From NCBI RefSeq assembly GCF_004348545.1, contig NZ_SMKL01000001.1, positions 1 to 64,000 on the forward strand: a DNA stretch of 64,000 nucleotides. The letters are read 5' to 3'. The notes below the pieces were generated by a model. That model ran no database searches. It was not told where the DNA came from and saw only the letters and a program-made list of their open reading frames with translations. Position 1 is the first letter of the stretch. Every line of letters starts with the position of its first letter. Origin of the DNA: Jiangella ureilytica (GTDB lineage Bacteria; Actinomycetota; Actinomycetes; Jiangellales; Jiangellaceae). The translations under genes and the position numbers were made by a program. Of this stretch, positions 43,776 to 52,420 are shown piece after piece.

Positions 43776-43791
43776 CAGAACATTCGTTCGA
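43776..43791 (+). promoter_or_regulatory. Candidate LexA (SOS) box before alkB
   Basis: cagaacattcgttcga fits the actinobacterial/Bacillus-type LexA consensus TCGAAC-N4-GTTCGA at 14 of 16 positions with a perfect GAAC-N4-GTTC core. It ends 19 bases before the alkB ATG. Its first bases are the IS terminus: the insertion duplicated the target and thereby recreated the operator. The uninterrupted site would have been TAGAAC-ATTC-GTTCGA (one mismatch). Confidence 0.6.
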
Positions 43792-43810
43792 ATACGGCTA
43801 GTGTGGACGA

Positions 43811-44446
43811 ATGAGCGTAGCGTTCCAAGCCTCTCTGCTCGACGGCGTCAGCGGCGGCGCCTCGCTGGGTCCGCTCGGCCACACCGTCGAGCGCACCGTC
43901 CTCACCCTCGGCGCCTGGGTCGACGTCCGGCGCGGCTGGGTCGACGGGTCCGACCAGCTCTTCACCGGCCTCGTCGAGTCGGTCCCGTGGCGGGCGGAGC
44001 GGCGCACCATGTACGACCGCGTGGTCGACGTGCCGCGGCTGGTCCGCTTCTACGGCGACGGCGAGCCGCTGCCCGACCCGCTGCTGACCGAGGCGCGCGA
44101 CGCGCTGAGCCGGCACTACGGCGCCGAGCTGGGCGAGCCGTTCACCACCGCCGGCATGTGCTTCTACCGCGACGGCCGCGACAGCGTCGCCTGGCACGGC
44201 GACACCATCGGGCGCAGCAGTACCGAGGACACCATGGTCGCCATCGTGTCGCTCGGGGCGCCGCGGTCGCTGCTGCTGCGCCAGCGCGGCGGCGGCAGCG
44301 CGACCCTGCGCTTCGCCGTCGGCCACGGCGACCTGCTGGTCATGGGCGGGTCGTGTCAGCGCACGTGGGAGCACGCGGTCCCGAAGACCGCCAAGCCGGT
44401 CGGGCCGCGCATCAGCGTCCAGTTCCGCCCCAGGGGAGTGCGCTAG
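43811..44446 (+). CDS. alkB: AlkB-type 2-oxoglutarate/Fe(II) DNA-repair dioxygenase
   Basis: A 211-residue oxidative demethylase homologue that repairs alkylated bases (1-methyladenine/3-methylcytosine type). Iron ligands are visible: WHGD (His129, Asp131) and WEHAVPKT (His188), followed by the 2-oxoglutarate-binding RISVQFRPRG. GDLLVMGGSCQRTWEH is the AlkB-type strand. ATG 43811 lies right behind the candidate SOS box, which fits DNA-damage induction. Its TAG shares bases with the stop of the opposing amine oxidase (ctag). Confidence 0.88.
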   Translation: MSVAFQASLLDGVSGGASLGPLGHTVERTVLTLGAWVDVRRGWVDGSDQLFTGLVESVPWRAERRTMYDRVVDVPRLVRFYGDGEPLPDPLLTEARDALSRHYGAELGEPFTTAGMCFYRDGRDSVAWHGDTIGRSSTEDTMVAIVSLGAPRSLLLRQRGGGSATLRFAVGHGDLLVMGGSCQRTWEHAVPKTAKPVGPRISVQFRPRGVR

Positions 44447-45453
44447 AAGCGGTCGAGGCGGCAGCCCGCCAGCATCGGCTCGACCGCGCCGTCGACCAGC
44501 TCCCGCGCGACCAGGCGGCCCACGGCCGGGCCGAGCGTGACCCCGGGGTGCAGCACCGCCACGTACAGGCCGGGCACCTCGGCGACCGGGCCGATGATCG
44601 GATCGCCGTCGGCCGGCATGGGGCGTGCGCCGACCCGGCTGCTGAGCAGCTCGACGTCCGCGGCGCCGCGGAAGGTCGACCGGATGGCGGCAAGGGTCCG
44701 CTCGGGCGAGTCCGCGGCGGCGATCAGCCGGTCGGCCGAGACCTGCCGCAGATCGAAGTCCCGGGTGTTGACCACGGTGCGGACCAGACCGGCAGGAGCG
44801 CGGAACCGGAAGAGCGTCGCCGGCGACGGGCCGACCGGGACGCTGACGCCGAGCGGCGCGGCCAGCGCGGCCGTGGCCACCCCCGCCGCCAGCACCACCG
44901 TCGCACCGGAGATCGGTCCCGCGGCCGTCTCGACCCCGGCGACCCCGCCCGCGGCGTCGCGGCGGACCGCGGTGACCGGGGTGTCCGGACGGACCCGGGC
45001 GCCGTGGGCCTCGGCGCCCGCGACCAGCCGCTCGGTCACGCCCACCGGGTCGACGGCGCCGTCGCCGGGTGCCCAGACGGCCCACTCCGGAGGCTGCCGC
45101 ACGGCGGGCTCGAGTCTCGCCACGGTGACGGCGTCCACGATCTCCTGCCCGGGCCCCGTCTCCGGCGGGCCGTCGGTCGTGCCCCAGGACAGAGAGCCGG
45201 ACCAGGTCACCGGGAGTCCCGGCAGCTCGGCCTGGAGCCGGCGGTACTCGTCCGTCGCGGCCGCCCGCAGCGGGGCGGCCGGACCGGTGCGCACGCCGGA
45301 CGATCCGATCCAGGCGAACGAGCCCGCCGTCACGCCGGCGCCCGGTCGCCCGGCGTCGACGAGCGTGACGGCGGCGCCGGCCCGGGCCGCGTGATAGGCC
45401 ACCGAGGCTCCGACGATGCCGGCGCCGACGACCACCAGGTCGCTGCTCACCAC
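44443..45453 (-). CDS. FAD-dependent amine/amino-acid oxidase (DAO family)
   Basis: A 336-residue flavoprotein. The N-terminal dinucleotide-binding motif is LVVVGAGIVGASVAYHAARAG with the acidic end of β2 in LVDAG. The C-terminal FAD-binding strand is PADGDPIIGPVAEVPGLYVA, then LHPGVTLGPAVGRLVAREL. It resembles glycine oxidase/D-amino-acid oxidase proteins; the substrate is unknown. GTG 45453 (or 45450) is the start. It converges on alkB with overlapping stop codons. Confidence 0.85.
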   Translation of the reverse strand: MVSSDLVVVGAGIVGASVAYHAARAGAAVTLVDAGRPGAGVTAGSFAWIGSSGVRTGPAAPLRAAATDEYRRLQAELPGLPVTWSGSLSWGTTDGPPETGPGQEIVDAVTVARLEPAVRQPPEWAVWAPGDGAVDPVGVTERLVAGAEAHGARVRPDTPVTAVRRDAAGGVAGVETAAGPISGATVVLAAGVATAALAAPLGVSVPVGPSPATLFRFRAPAGLVRTVVNTRDFDLRQVSADRLIAAADSPERTLAAIRSTFRGAADVELLSSRVGARPMPADGDPIIGPVAEVPGLYVAVLHPGVTLGPAVGRLVARELVDGAVEPMLAGCRLDRF

Positions 45454-45574
45454 CGGCTCAACTCCCCGCCGGCGCGCAGCCGGGCAGGTCGGTCATGCGT
45501 CGCAGGCCCATCAGCGGCACCGTATCGCGGTGCCGGCCCGGCGGCCACGGGATTTCGTCCCCGGCCGCGGCTCG

Positions 45575-46540
45575 TCAGAGCCAGCCCCGCCGAGCCGCCT
45601 GGACGCCGGCTTGGAACCGGTTGGTCGCCTCGAGGTCGTCGAACAGCCGGCGGGTCCGGCGCCGCATCGTGCGCGTCGACAGGCCGAGCTGGCGGGCGAT
45701 CGCGTTGTCGGTCAGCCCGGCCGCCAGCAGCTGCACGAGCTGCCGGTCGTCGTCGGGTACGTCCGCCACGGCGGCGGGGCCGAGCGGCGTCGCACGCGCC
45801 CAGTAGAGCTCGAACAACTCCACCAGTGCGTCGAGGAGCGTCGACTCGCGGACGATCAGTCCCTGCGCGTGGCCGACGTCCATCGACAGCGTGAGCAGCG
45901 CCACCCGGCGGTCGGCGATCGCCAGCTTCATCGGCAGCCCGGCCAGTACGCGGGCCTGCTCGCCGCGGCTGGTGAGGTCATTGACCTCGTCCATCGCGCC
46001 GGGGATCTCCAGCGCCTCGGGGGCGTAGATCGCCCGCCAGCGCACCCCGCTGTCGAGCCGGACGGGTTCGACGGGGTTGACGGCGGCCAGGACGTACGGC
46101 GGCCGGTCGAGCACCATCATCTCCGAGCGCACCTGGTGCTGCAGCCGCACGAACCAGCGGCCCTGCTCCTCGGGCCCGTTGAGCAGCTCGATCGTGCTGC
46201 CGCCGCCCTCCTGGCGGCGCACGGCGTGGAAGATCGACGACAGCGCGAGGGCGGAGCTGCGCACCTGGTCCAGCTCGCCGGCCCGTTCGCGCACGAGCGC
46301 GTCGAGGGCGGCCTCGGGGTCGACGGCGGTGTAGCGGCGGCGCCGTCCGGACATCCGGGTCACCAGGCCGAGTGCCCGCAGCCGCCCGAACGCGCGGTCG
46401 ACCCGGCCCTCGGGCTGCCCGAGCTGCTCGGCCAACGTCGCCGGGGTCGCGTCGGCGCAGGTCAGGAGCGCGCGGTAGACCTCCTCGTCGAACGGGGCGA
46501 GGCCCACGGAGGCGAGCGAGAAGTCGTCTTCTGTGCTCAT
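45575..46540 (-). CDS. TrmB-like/LuxR-type transcriptional regulator
   Basis: A 321-residue two-headed regulator. The N-terminal TrmB/winged HTH is at residues ~15-70 (YRALLTCADATPATLAEQLG; RAFGRLRALGLVTRMSGRRR), a middle ligand-like domain follows, and a C-terminal LuxR HTH reads LLAAGLTDNAIARQLGLSTRTMRRR. ATG 46540 (MSTEDDFSLASVGLAPFDEE) matches relatives. It diverges from the secreted protease across 130 bp and is the obvious candidate regulator for it. Confidence 0.85.
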   Translation of the reverse strand: MSTEDDFSLASVGLAPFDEEVYRALLTCADATPATLAEQLGQPEGRVDRAFGRLRALGLVTRMSGRRRRYTAVDPEAALDALVRERAGELDQVRSSALALSSIFHAVRRQEGGGSTIELLNGPEEQGRWFVRLQHQVRSEMMVLDRPPYVLAAVNPVEPVRLDSGVRWRAIYAPEALEIPGAMDEVNDLTSRGEQARVLAGLPMKLAIADRRVALLTLSMDVGHAQGLIVRESTLLDALVELFELYWARATPLGPAAVADVPDDDRQLVQLLAAGLTDNAIARQLGLSTRTMRRRTRRLFDDLEATNRFQAGVQAARRGWL

Positions 46541-46670
46541 GGGACCAATGTGGCCGAATTGTGCCACCGGCCGCAACCGGCCAGCCGCATCCATTGATAG
46601 GCGGAGTCCCACCCACTACGAATGTCGCAAACCCATGGCTACCCCCGGGCCGTGGTCTGACATCGGGAGC

Positions 46671-49600
46671 ATGATGATTGCTCGACGACTCCGCGCCGGA
46701 TCCGGCGCCGCACTCGCCGTCGCCCTCGCCGCAGCGGGCCTGACCCCCCTGGTCGCAGGCACGGCCCCCGAGGCCGGCGCGGCCCCCGAGGCCGAGCAGG
46801 ACACTCGCGTCATCGTCGTGATGGCGGGTCCCGACGGCGAACCCGGAGGTCCCGCCGCAGGGGCCTCGGCGACCGCGAGCGCGCAGACCGAGCGGGCCGC
46901 CGTCGCCGCCCAGCGCACCATGCTGACGGCCGCCGCCGACCAGGGCATCGACGCCGAGGTCGAGCACGAGTTCACCGGCCTCGTCCATGCCGTCGCGCTC
47001 ACCGTCGCCGCCGAGGACGTCGCCGCCCTCGACGACCTGCCCGGCGTCGCCGGCGTCGTTCCCGACGAGCGGATCCGCGCCGCCACCGACGTCAGCGTGC
47101 CGCTCATCGGCGCGCCGGAGGTGTGGGAGCGCCAGGCGCCCGGCGGGGCCCCGGCCGACGGCACTGGCACGATCGTCGCCGTCATCGACACCGGGATCGA
47201 CTACACGAACCCGTCGCTGGGCGGCGGCTTCGGCGAGGGCCACAAGGTCGTCGCCGGCTACGACTTCGTCAACCGCGACGCCGACCCCATGGACGACAAC
47301 GGCCACGGCACCCACGTCGCCGGCATCGTCGCGGGCACCGGCGCCGGCACCCCGGAGACCACCGGCGTCGCGCCCGGCGCGCTGCTCACCGCCTACAAGG
47401 TGCTCGACGGGTGGGGCGCCGGCTACGAGTCCGACATCATCGCCGGCCTCGAGGCCGCCGTCGACCCCGCGAACCCGTACCGCGCCGACGTCGTCAACCT
47501 GAGCCTCGGCGGCCCCGGCGACGGCACCGACCCGCTCGGGCTGGCCGCCACGGCCGCCACCGAGGCGGGCGTCGTCGTGGTCGCGGCCGCCGGCAACGCC
47601 GGTCCCGGAGAGCAGACCATGGGCAGCCCGGCACTGGCCGACGGCGTCCTCTCGGTCGGCGCGTCCGCCAGCGGCCTGGTGCTGCCGTCGGCCCGGCTGA
47701 CGGCGCCGCGCGACGAGCCCATCGACACCTTCCGCGCGCCGTTCTCGGCACCCGCGCCCACCACCCCGGTCGTCGGCGAGCTCGTCGACGTCGGCGACGG
47801 CTACGAGGAGGACTACGACCGCGTCGGCGACGTCACCGGCAAGGTGGTCGCGTACCGGCAGAACCTGCCGCGCAGCCTCGCCGACGTGGCGCCGTTCCTC
47901 GTCGAGCAGGCGCGGCTGGCCGAGGAGCGCGGCGCCCTCGCGCTCATCGCCTACACCGGCGGCGGTGGCGGCCCGGTCCTGTTCGACGAGCCCGCCGCGG
48001 CGGCGGCCGCCGAGCCCGGCGTGGTCGACGTCGCGCTCCCCGGCGTCCTGGAGGAACCGGGGGAGAGCTTCCGGCTGGACCGACTCGTCGTCATGGGCCT
48101 GCTGGAGATGCAGTGGGAGCAGCTCAGCCGCGACCTCGCCGCCGGCCCCGTGCACATCGAGATCTCCGGCCAGGACGTCACCGACCAGATCGCCTCGTTC
48201 AGCTCGCGCGGCCCGGCGCCGGACTTCGACCTCGAGCCCGACGTCGTGGCCCCCGGCGTGGAGATCCGGTCGACCTGGCCGCTGGAGTTCTGGGCGCCCG
48301 GCGTCTACCGCATCTCCGGCACCAGCATGGCCGCGCCGCACGTGGCCGGCGCGGCGGCGCTGCTGCGCCAGCTCCGGCCGGACGAGTCCGTCGCCGACAC
48401 GAACGGGCGGCTCACCGGCTCGGCCGTAGCGGTCGAGGGCACCGGCCCGACGACGTCCGGCGCCGGTCGTGTGGACGTCGCGGCCGCCGTCGACAGCGCG
48501 CTGATCGCCGCCCCGACCTCGGTCTCGCTCGGCCTGGCCGACCTGTCCGGCCCGACGATCGGCGGCAGCGGCACCACCACGCTGCGCAACCCCGGCGACA
48601 CCGACGTCGCGGTCACGCTCGCCGCCGAACAGGCGACGGCCGCCATCGGCACCGCCACCGTCACCCCGTCGCAGGCGACGATCCCCGCCGGTGGTGAGCT
48701 CGAGGTGACGGTCACGGTCGCCGCCGACACCCCGGCGCAGGACGCGGACCTGGCCGGCTGGATCGTCGCGACCACCACCGGCAGTAGCGGTGCCACCGGC
48801 GCCACTGTCAGAGTCCCGTACCTGCTGGCCGCCCGGCACCTCGTCGTGCAGACCTCGCCGGACCCCAGCGACGGCACCTCGGAGGCCTTCATCTGGAGCC
48901 CGGCGCCGCTGACCGAGCCGCCGACCGTGACGGTGACCCCGCCGCGCGGCCGCCCGGTCACCGTCCGGGCCGAGCACGACTACGACAGCTGGTACCGGGC
49001 CGAGCTCACCGGGTCGCGAGCCGGCGCGTACGCCGTCGCCGTCACCGCGGGCACGACGCTCGGCGCCACCGTCACCGGACGTACGTCCTTCGAGGTCACC
49101 GCCCCTACGGGCAACTCGGGCAACCCGGCCGCGTGGCAGCCGATCGGGCCCAACACGTCGGCCGGCCCCATCACCGTCAGCGGCGCGGACCCGGACGTCG
49201 CCGCCGTCACGCAGTACACGAAGGCGGGACCGTGGACCACGGACGACGGCGGTGAGACCTGGCGGCAGCACAACCGGCTGCCCGTCGCGGCCGGCAGCGG
49301 CAACGACAACCTCGTCATCGCCGCCGACGACCCCGACACCATGTGGTACGCCGTCAACGCCGCCACGGGCCTCAGCTTCGGCGTCCGGCTCGACAACACC
49401 TACGAGGGCCGGATCCTGCGCAGCGAGGACGGCGGCGCGACCTGGCGGCAGCTCGATGTGCCCGACGCGCACACGATCGCGCTGCTCAGCGACCCGCAGA
49501 CGCGGGTGCTGGTCGCCGTCCGGCCGGACTCGATCATCGTCAGCCGCGACGGCGGCGACGGCTGGGCGAGCTACCCGAACCCGGCCGGCAGCGACCTGAC

Positions 49601-50999
49601 CGGCGCGGCCGTCAGCGGCGACGACCTGTACCTGGCCGGCTTGGACGCCGTCTGGGCGGTCCGCGGCGTGCTGGCCGGCGAGCCGACCGGCAGCGACACC
49701 GTCTACACGACGCAGGACGGGTTCGTCGAGGGCCTGGCCGCCACGGGCGACGGCGAGACCGTCGTCGCGCTGGTCGACGACGTCGTCCACGGCACCAGCG
49801 ACGGCGGCGCCACCTGGGCCGAGCTGTACCCCGTCCCGGACGGCGGCGCCCTCGACATCCTCGTCAGCGACGACCTGATCACGGTGACGACGTACCGCGA
49901 CGTCCAGCACGTCAGCCGCGACGGCGGCGCGACATGGGAGCAGCTGCCCGAGCCGATCAACGGCGCCGTCGAGGACGACGTCCAGCCGTGGGCCGGCGGG
50001 CTGCTGTGGTCGTCGCCGGGCGCCGGGCTCTTCCTCACCGGCGACGACGGCGCCGACCCGCGGCGCATCGGCGTCCAGGGCAGCACCATCCACGACCTCG
50101 AGATCGCCGACGACGACGGCACGCCGCGGCTGCTCGCCGGCACCGACACCGACGTCTACGCGACCGACCTGCCGACCCGGCCGAAACTGCCGGCCGGCGG
50201 GGCGGAGTGGGGGCTGTCGGGCTACGAGGCCTACGTCGGCACCCGCATCGGCCAGCTCGCCGTCGACCCGCAGGACCCGCAGACGGTGTGGAAGATCCGT
50301 AAGGACGCGCTGTCGCAGTTCTGGGTCTACCGCAGCGGCGACGGCGGCAGGGAGTGGGAGCTGCGCGGGCGCACCTACGAGGTGCCGCTCGACCTGGTCG
50401 TGGGGACGGCTGACTCCGGCACCGTGGCGGTCTCGTTCTGGAGCCTCGGCGGGACCGGCCTCTACGTCACCCGCGACGGCGGCACCGTGTGGCGCAAGTT
50501 CTTCCACGACCAGCTGTTCTGGTCCGTCGCCACCGATCCCGCGACCCCCGAGCGGCTCTGGCTGGCCAGCGACGACGGCCTGTACCGCAGCGACGACTTC
50601 GGCATCACGGCGGAGAAGGTCGTCGACGGGCGGTACACGACGGTGGCCGTCCACGGTGACCGCGTGATCGCCGCCGGCCCGGCGATCCGGGTCAGCGACG
50701 ACGGCGGCGCCACCTGGCACGACGCCGACACCGGCGGGCTGCCGATGCTGGTCGGCGACCTGGTCGTGTCGCCGTCGGACCCGGACGTCTGGTACGCCGC
50801 GACCGGCTCGTTCGACGCCAACGGGCTGATCAAGGGCGGCCGAGGCGTGCTGCGCAGCACCGACGGCGGGCGCAGCTGGACGAACGTGTCCGGCGGCCTG
50901 CAGAACCTGTCGGTCGTGTCACTGGAGATCAGCCCGGACGGCCGGTGGCTCTACGCCGGCACCCAGCTCGGCGGCGTGCACCGGGTGCGCACGAGGTAG
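46671..50999 (+). CDS. Secreted subtilisin-like protease fused to an Asp-box β-propeller
   Basis: A 1442-residue exported serine protease. Order: signal peptide (~residues 1-40); I9-type propeptide (HEFTGLVHAVALTVAAEDVA); S8 domain with Asp173 (AVIDTGIDY), His212 (NGHGTHVAGI) and Ser552 (SGTSMAAPHVAG), interrupted by a PA domain; a β-sandwich; then from residue ~860 a propeller with about nine BNR/Asp-box repeats (DDGGETW, EDGGATW, SDGGATW, RDGGATW, GDGGREW, TDGGRSW). Sortilin/exosialidase-like propellers bind glycans or proteins, so the C-terminus probably targets the protease. ATG 46671 (or 46674) is the start; an upstream in-frame ATG at 46635 would precede the signal peptide. Confidence 0.9.
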   Translation: MMIARRLRAGSGAALAVALAAAGLTPLVAGTAPEAGAAPEAEQDTRVIVVMAGPDGEPGGPAAGASATASAQTERAAVAAQRTMLTAAADQGIDAEVEHEFTGLVHAVALTVAAEDVAALDDLPGVAGVVPDERIRAATDVSVPLIGAPEVWERQAPGGAPADGTGTIVAVIDTGIDYTNPSLGGGFGEGHKVVAGYDFVNRDADPMDDNGHGTHVAGIVAGTGAGTPETTGVAPGALLTAYKVLDGWGAGYESDIIAGLEAAVDPANPYRADVVNLSLGGPGDGTDPLGLAATAATEAGVVVVAAAGNAGPGEQTMGSPALADGVLSVGASASGLVLPSARLTAPRDEPIDTFRAPFSAPAPTTPVVGELVDVGDGYEEDYDRVGDVTGKVVAYRQNLPRSLADVAPFLVEQARLAEERGALALIAYTGGGGGPVLFDEPAAAAAAEPGVVDVALPGVLEEPGESFRLDRLVVMGLLEMQWEQLSRDLAAGPVHIEISGQDVTDQIASFSSRGPAPDFDLEPDVVAPGVEIRSTWPLEFWAPGVYRISGTSMAAPHVAGAAALLRQLRPDESVADTNGRLTGSAVAVEGTGPTTSGAGRVDVAAAVDSALIAAPTSVSLGLADLSGPTIGGSGTTTLRNPGDTDVAVTLAAEQATAAIGTATVTPSQATIPAGGELEVTVTVAADTPAQDADLAGWIVATTTGSSGATGATVRVPYLLAARHLVVQTSPDPSDGTSEAFIWSPAPLTEPPTVTVTPPRGRPVTVRAEHDYDSWYRAELTGSRAGAYAVAVTAGTTLGATVTGRTSFEVTAPTGNSGNPAAWQPIGPNTSAGPITVSGADPDVAAVTQYTKAGPWTTDDGGETWRQHNRLPVAAGSGNDNLVIAADDPDTMWYAVNAATGLSFGVRLDNTYEGRILRSEDGGATWRQLDVPDAHTIALLSDPQTRVLVAVRPDSIIVSRDGGDGWASYPNPAGSDLTGAAVSGDDLYLAGLDAVWAVRGVLAGEPTGSDTVYTTQDGFVEGLAATGDGETVVALVDDVVHGTSDGGATWAELYPVPDGGALDILVSDDLITVTTYRDVQHVSRDGGATWEQLPEPINGAVEDDVQPWAGGLLWSSPGAGLFLTGDDGADPRRIGVQGSTIHDLEIADDDGTPRLLAGTDTDVYATDLPTRPKLPAGGAEWGLSGYEAYVGTRIGQLAVDPQDPQTVWKIRKDALSQFWVYRSGDGGREWELRGRTYEVPLDLVVGTADSGTVAVSFWSLGGTGLYVTRDGGTVWRKFFHDQLFWSVATDPATPERLWLASDDGLYRSDDFGITAEKVVDGRYTTVAVHGDRVIAAGPAIRVSDDGGATWHDADTGGLPMLVGDLVVSPSDPDVWYAATGSFDANGLIKGGRGVLRSTDGGRSWTNVSGGLQNLSVVSLEISPDGRWLYAGTQLGGVHRVRTR

Positions 51000-51043
51000 C
51001 CCCACCTCCTGTGCCCGGTCCTCCCCAGGCGCCGCCGGGGCCT

Positions 51044-51089
51044 GTGACGAGTGGGACGACGTGTCCTCAGCCGTCGTCCCACTCGTCAC
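51044..51089. terminator. Terminator after the protease gene
   Basis: gtgacgagtgggacgac (51044-51060) pairs perfectly with gtcgtcccactcgtcac (51073-51089), 12-base loop. The right arm overlaps the last codons of the opposing small gene, so one stem serves both convergent transcripts. Confidence 0.8.
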
Positions 51090-51327
51090 GCAACTCCTTG
51101 CGCAACACGTCGACCTGCACCATCAGCGCGCCGAGCAGCTCTTCGCGGTTCAGCCGGTTGGTGGTGCGGTACGACCACGCCGGCCGCCCGTCGGCGTCGA
51201 GGACCTTGATCAGCACGAACGCCTCGATGGCCGTCTCGCCCTGGGCGAGCGGGTGCACCTCGAGGCCGCTGAGCACCTGAGCGACCGGCACGCGCTCGTC
51301 GCCGGTCGAGTCGGAGTCGCTGTCCAT
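51067..51327 (-). CDS. Small conserved-type protein of unknown function
   Basis: An 86-residue acidic cytoplasmic protein, not recognised. It begins MDSDSDSTGDERVPVAQVLS, contains a β-rich centre (AIEAFVLIKVLDADGRPAWS) and a helical end (RLNREELLGALMVQVDVLRK). Codon usage is that of a real gene. It diverges from the ABC transporter genes. No function can be proposed. Confidence 0.6.
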   Translation of the reverse strand: MDSDSDSTGDERVPVAQVLSGLEVHPLAQGETAIEAFVLIKVLDADGRPAWSYRTTNRLNREELLGALMVQVDVLRKELRDEWDDG

Positions 51328-51486
51328 GGGGACATCCAAACACTCGCGTCCTCGGCTGAGATGCGTACCTCGGCCGGCACCCCCTGAGGACGCCGTCAGG
51401 GGCGACCCCGAGATGTCCCTGAGCTGCCCCTGAAACCACCCTTGAACTGCTGTGATGCTGGTCGTGGCGGCCGTAGCGTAGCCGCC

Positions 51487-52416
51487 ATGATCACAGCGGA
51501 ACGGCTGACGAAACGCTACGGAGACACGACCGCGGTCGACGCGATCGACTTCACGGTCCGGCCCGGCTCGGTCACCGGGTTCCTCGGCCCCAACGGCGCC
51601 GGGAAGTCCACGACCATGCGCATGGTGATGGGCCTCGACCATCCGTCCGGCGGCCGGGTCACCGTCAACGGCCGCGCCTACCGCGACCTGCCCGCCCCGC
51701 TGCACGAGGTCGGCGCGCTGCTCGAGGCCAAGGCCATCCACGGCGGCCGGTCGGCGTACCACCACCTGCTGTGGCTGGCGAAGACCAACGGCATCCCGCG
51801 CCGCCGTGTCGACGAGGTGATCGGCCTGGTCGGGCTCGACGCCGTCGCGCACAAGCGGTCCGGCGGCTTCTCGCTCGGCATGGGCCAGCGGCTCGGCATC
51901 GCCGCCGCGCTGCTCGGCGACCCCGGCGTGCTGCTCTTCGACGAGCCGGTCAACGGGCTGGACCCGGAGGGCATCCGATGGATTCGGACCCTGATCCGGT
52001 CGCTGGCCGCCGAGGGACGGACGGTGTTCGTGTCCAGCCACCTCATGTCCGAGATGGCGCTCACCGCCGACCACCTGCTGGTCATCGGTCGCGGGCAGAT
52101 CCTCGCCGACACCGGCATGGCCGACTTCATCGCCCGCAACGCCGCGGCCCACGTGCGCGTGCGCTCGCCGCAGGGCGGGGTGCTGGCCGAGGCGCTGCGC
52201 GAGCGCGGCTGGACGATCCGCCGCGACGACGACGGCGCGCTGCTCGTCGAGGGCGCGTCAGCGGAGCAGGTCGGTGACGTCGCCGGCTCCCGCGGCCTCT
52301 ACCTGCACGAACTGAGTGTCGTCAACGCCTCGCTCGAGGAGGCGTTCATGCGCCTCACCGCCGACAGCGTCGAGTACCACGCCCGCACCGACCAGCCCGT
52401 TCCCGCCGGAGTGTGA
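51487..52416 (+). CDS. ABC transporter ATP-binding protein
   Basis: A 309-residue ATPase of the DrrA/BcrA/NatA group that energises export. Walker A GPNGAGKSTTMRMVMG, signature FSLGMGQRLGIAAALL, Walker B VLLFDEPVNGLDPEG and the H-loop VFVSSHLMSEM are all present; a C-terminal DUF4162-like extension follows. ATG 51487 (MITAERLTKRYGDTTAVDAI). The permease starts four bases after its stop. Such pairs export drugs, lipids or peptides; the cargo is unknown. Confidence 0.92.
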   Translation: MITAERLTKRYGDTTAVDAIDFTVRPGSVTGFLGPNGAGKSTTMRMVMGLDHPSGGRVTVNGRAYRDLPAPLHEVGALLEAKAIHGGRSAYHHLLWLAKTNGIPRRRVDEVIGLVGLDAVAHKRSGGFSLGMGQRLGIAAALLGDPGVLLFDEPVNGLDPEGIRWIRTLIRSLAAEGRTVFVSSHLMSEMALTADHLLVIGRGQILADTGMADFIARNAAAHVRVRSPQGGVLAEALRERGWTIRRDDDGALLVEGASAEQVGDVAGSRGLYLHELSVVNASLEEAFMRLTADSVEYHARTDQPVPAGV

Positions 52417-52420
52417 CCCC

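Larger units (their letters stand above)
42058..43779. mobile_element. IS1595-family insertion sequence with passenger gene
   Basis: A 1722-bp element bounded by 16-bp perfect terminal inverted repeats (TCTGCATATCTGCTTA at 42058-42073 and its complement at 43764-43779). The similarity extends to 29 bases with four transitions. An 8-bp target duplication ACATTCGT flanks it (42050-42057, 43780-43787), matching the family's usual 8 bp. Because the target is itself palindromic, the boundaries can slide by a base or two. It contains an ISXO2-type transposase on the minus strand and a membrane-protein gene on the plus strand. Both ends and the transposase look intact, so it may be active. Confidence 0.9.

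Noticed and set aside
42049-43788. A 10-bp target duplication (AACATTCGTT) for the IS
   Set aside because: A 10-base direct repeat is present, but placing the ends one base further out on each side gives perfect inverted repeats and the 8-bp duplication expected for the family.
45978-50720. A 1580-codon open frame on the minus strand opposite the protease gene
   Set aside because: It is a codon-bias shadow: high third-position G+C leaves the antisense frame open. The plus-strand protein has a signal peptide, catalytic triad and repeats; the antisense product shows no domain.
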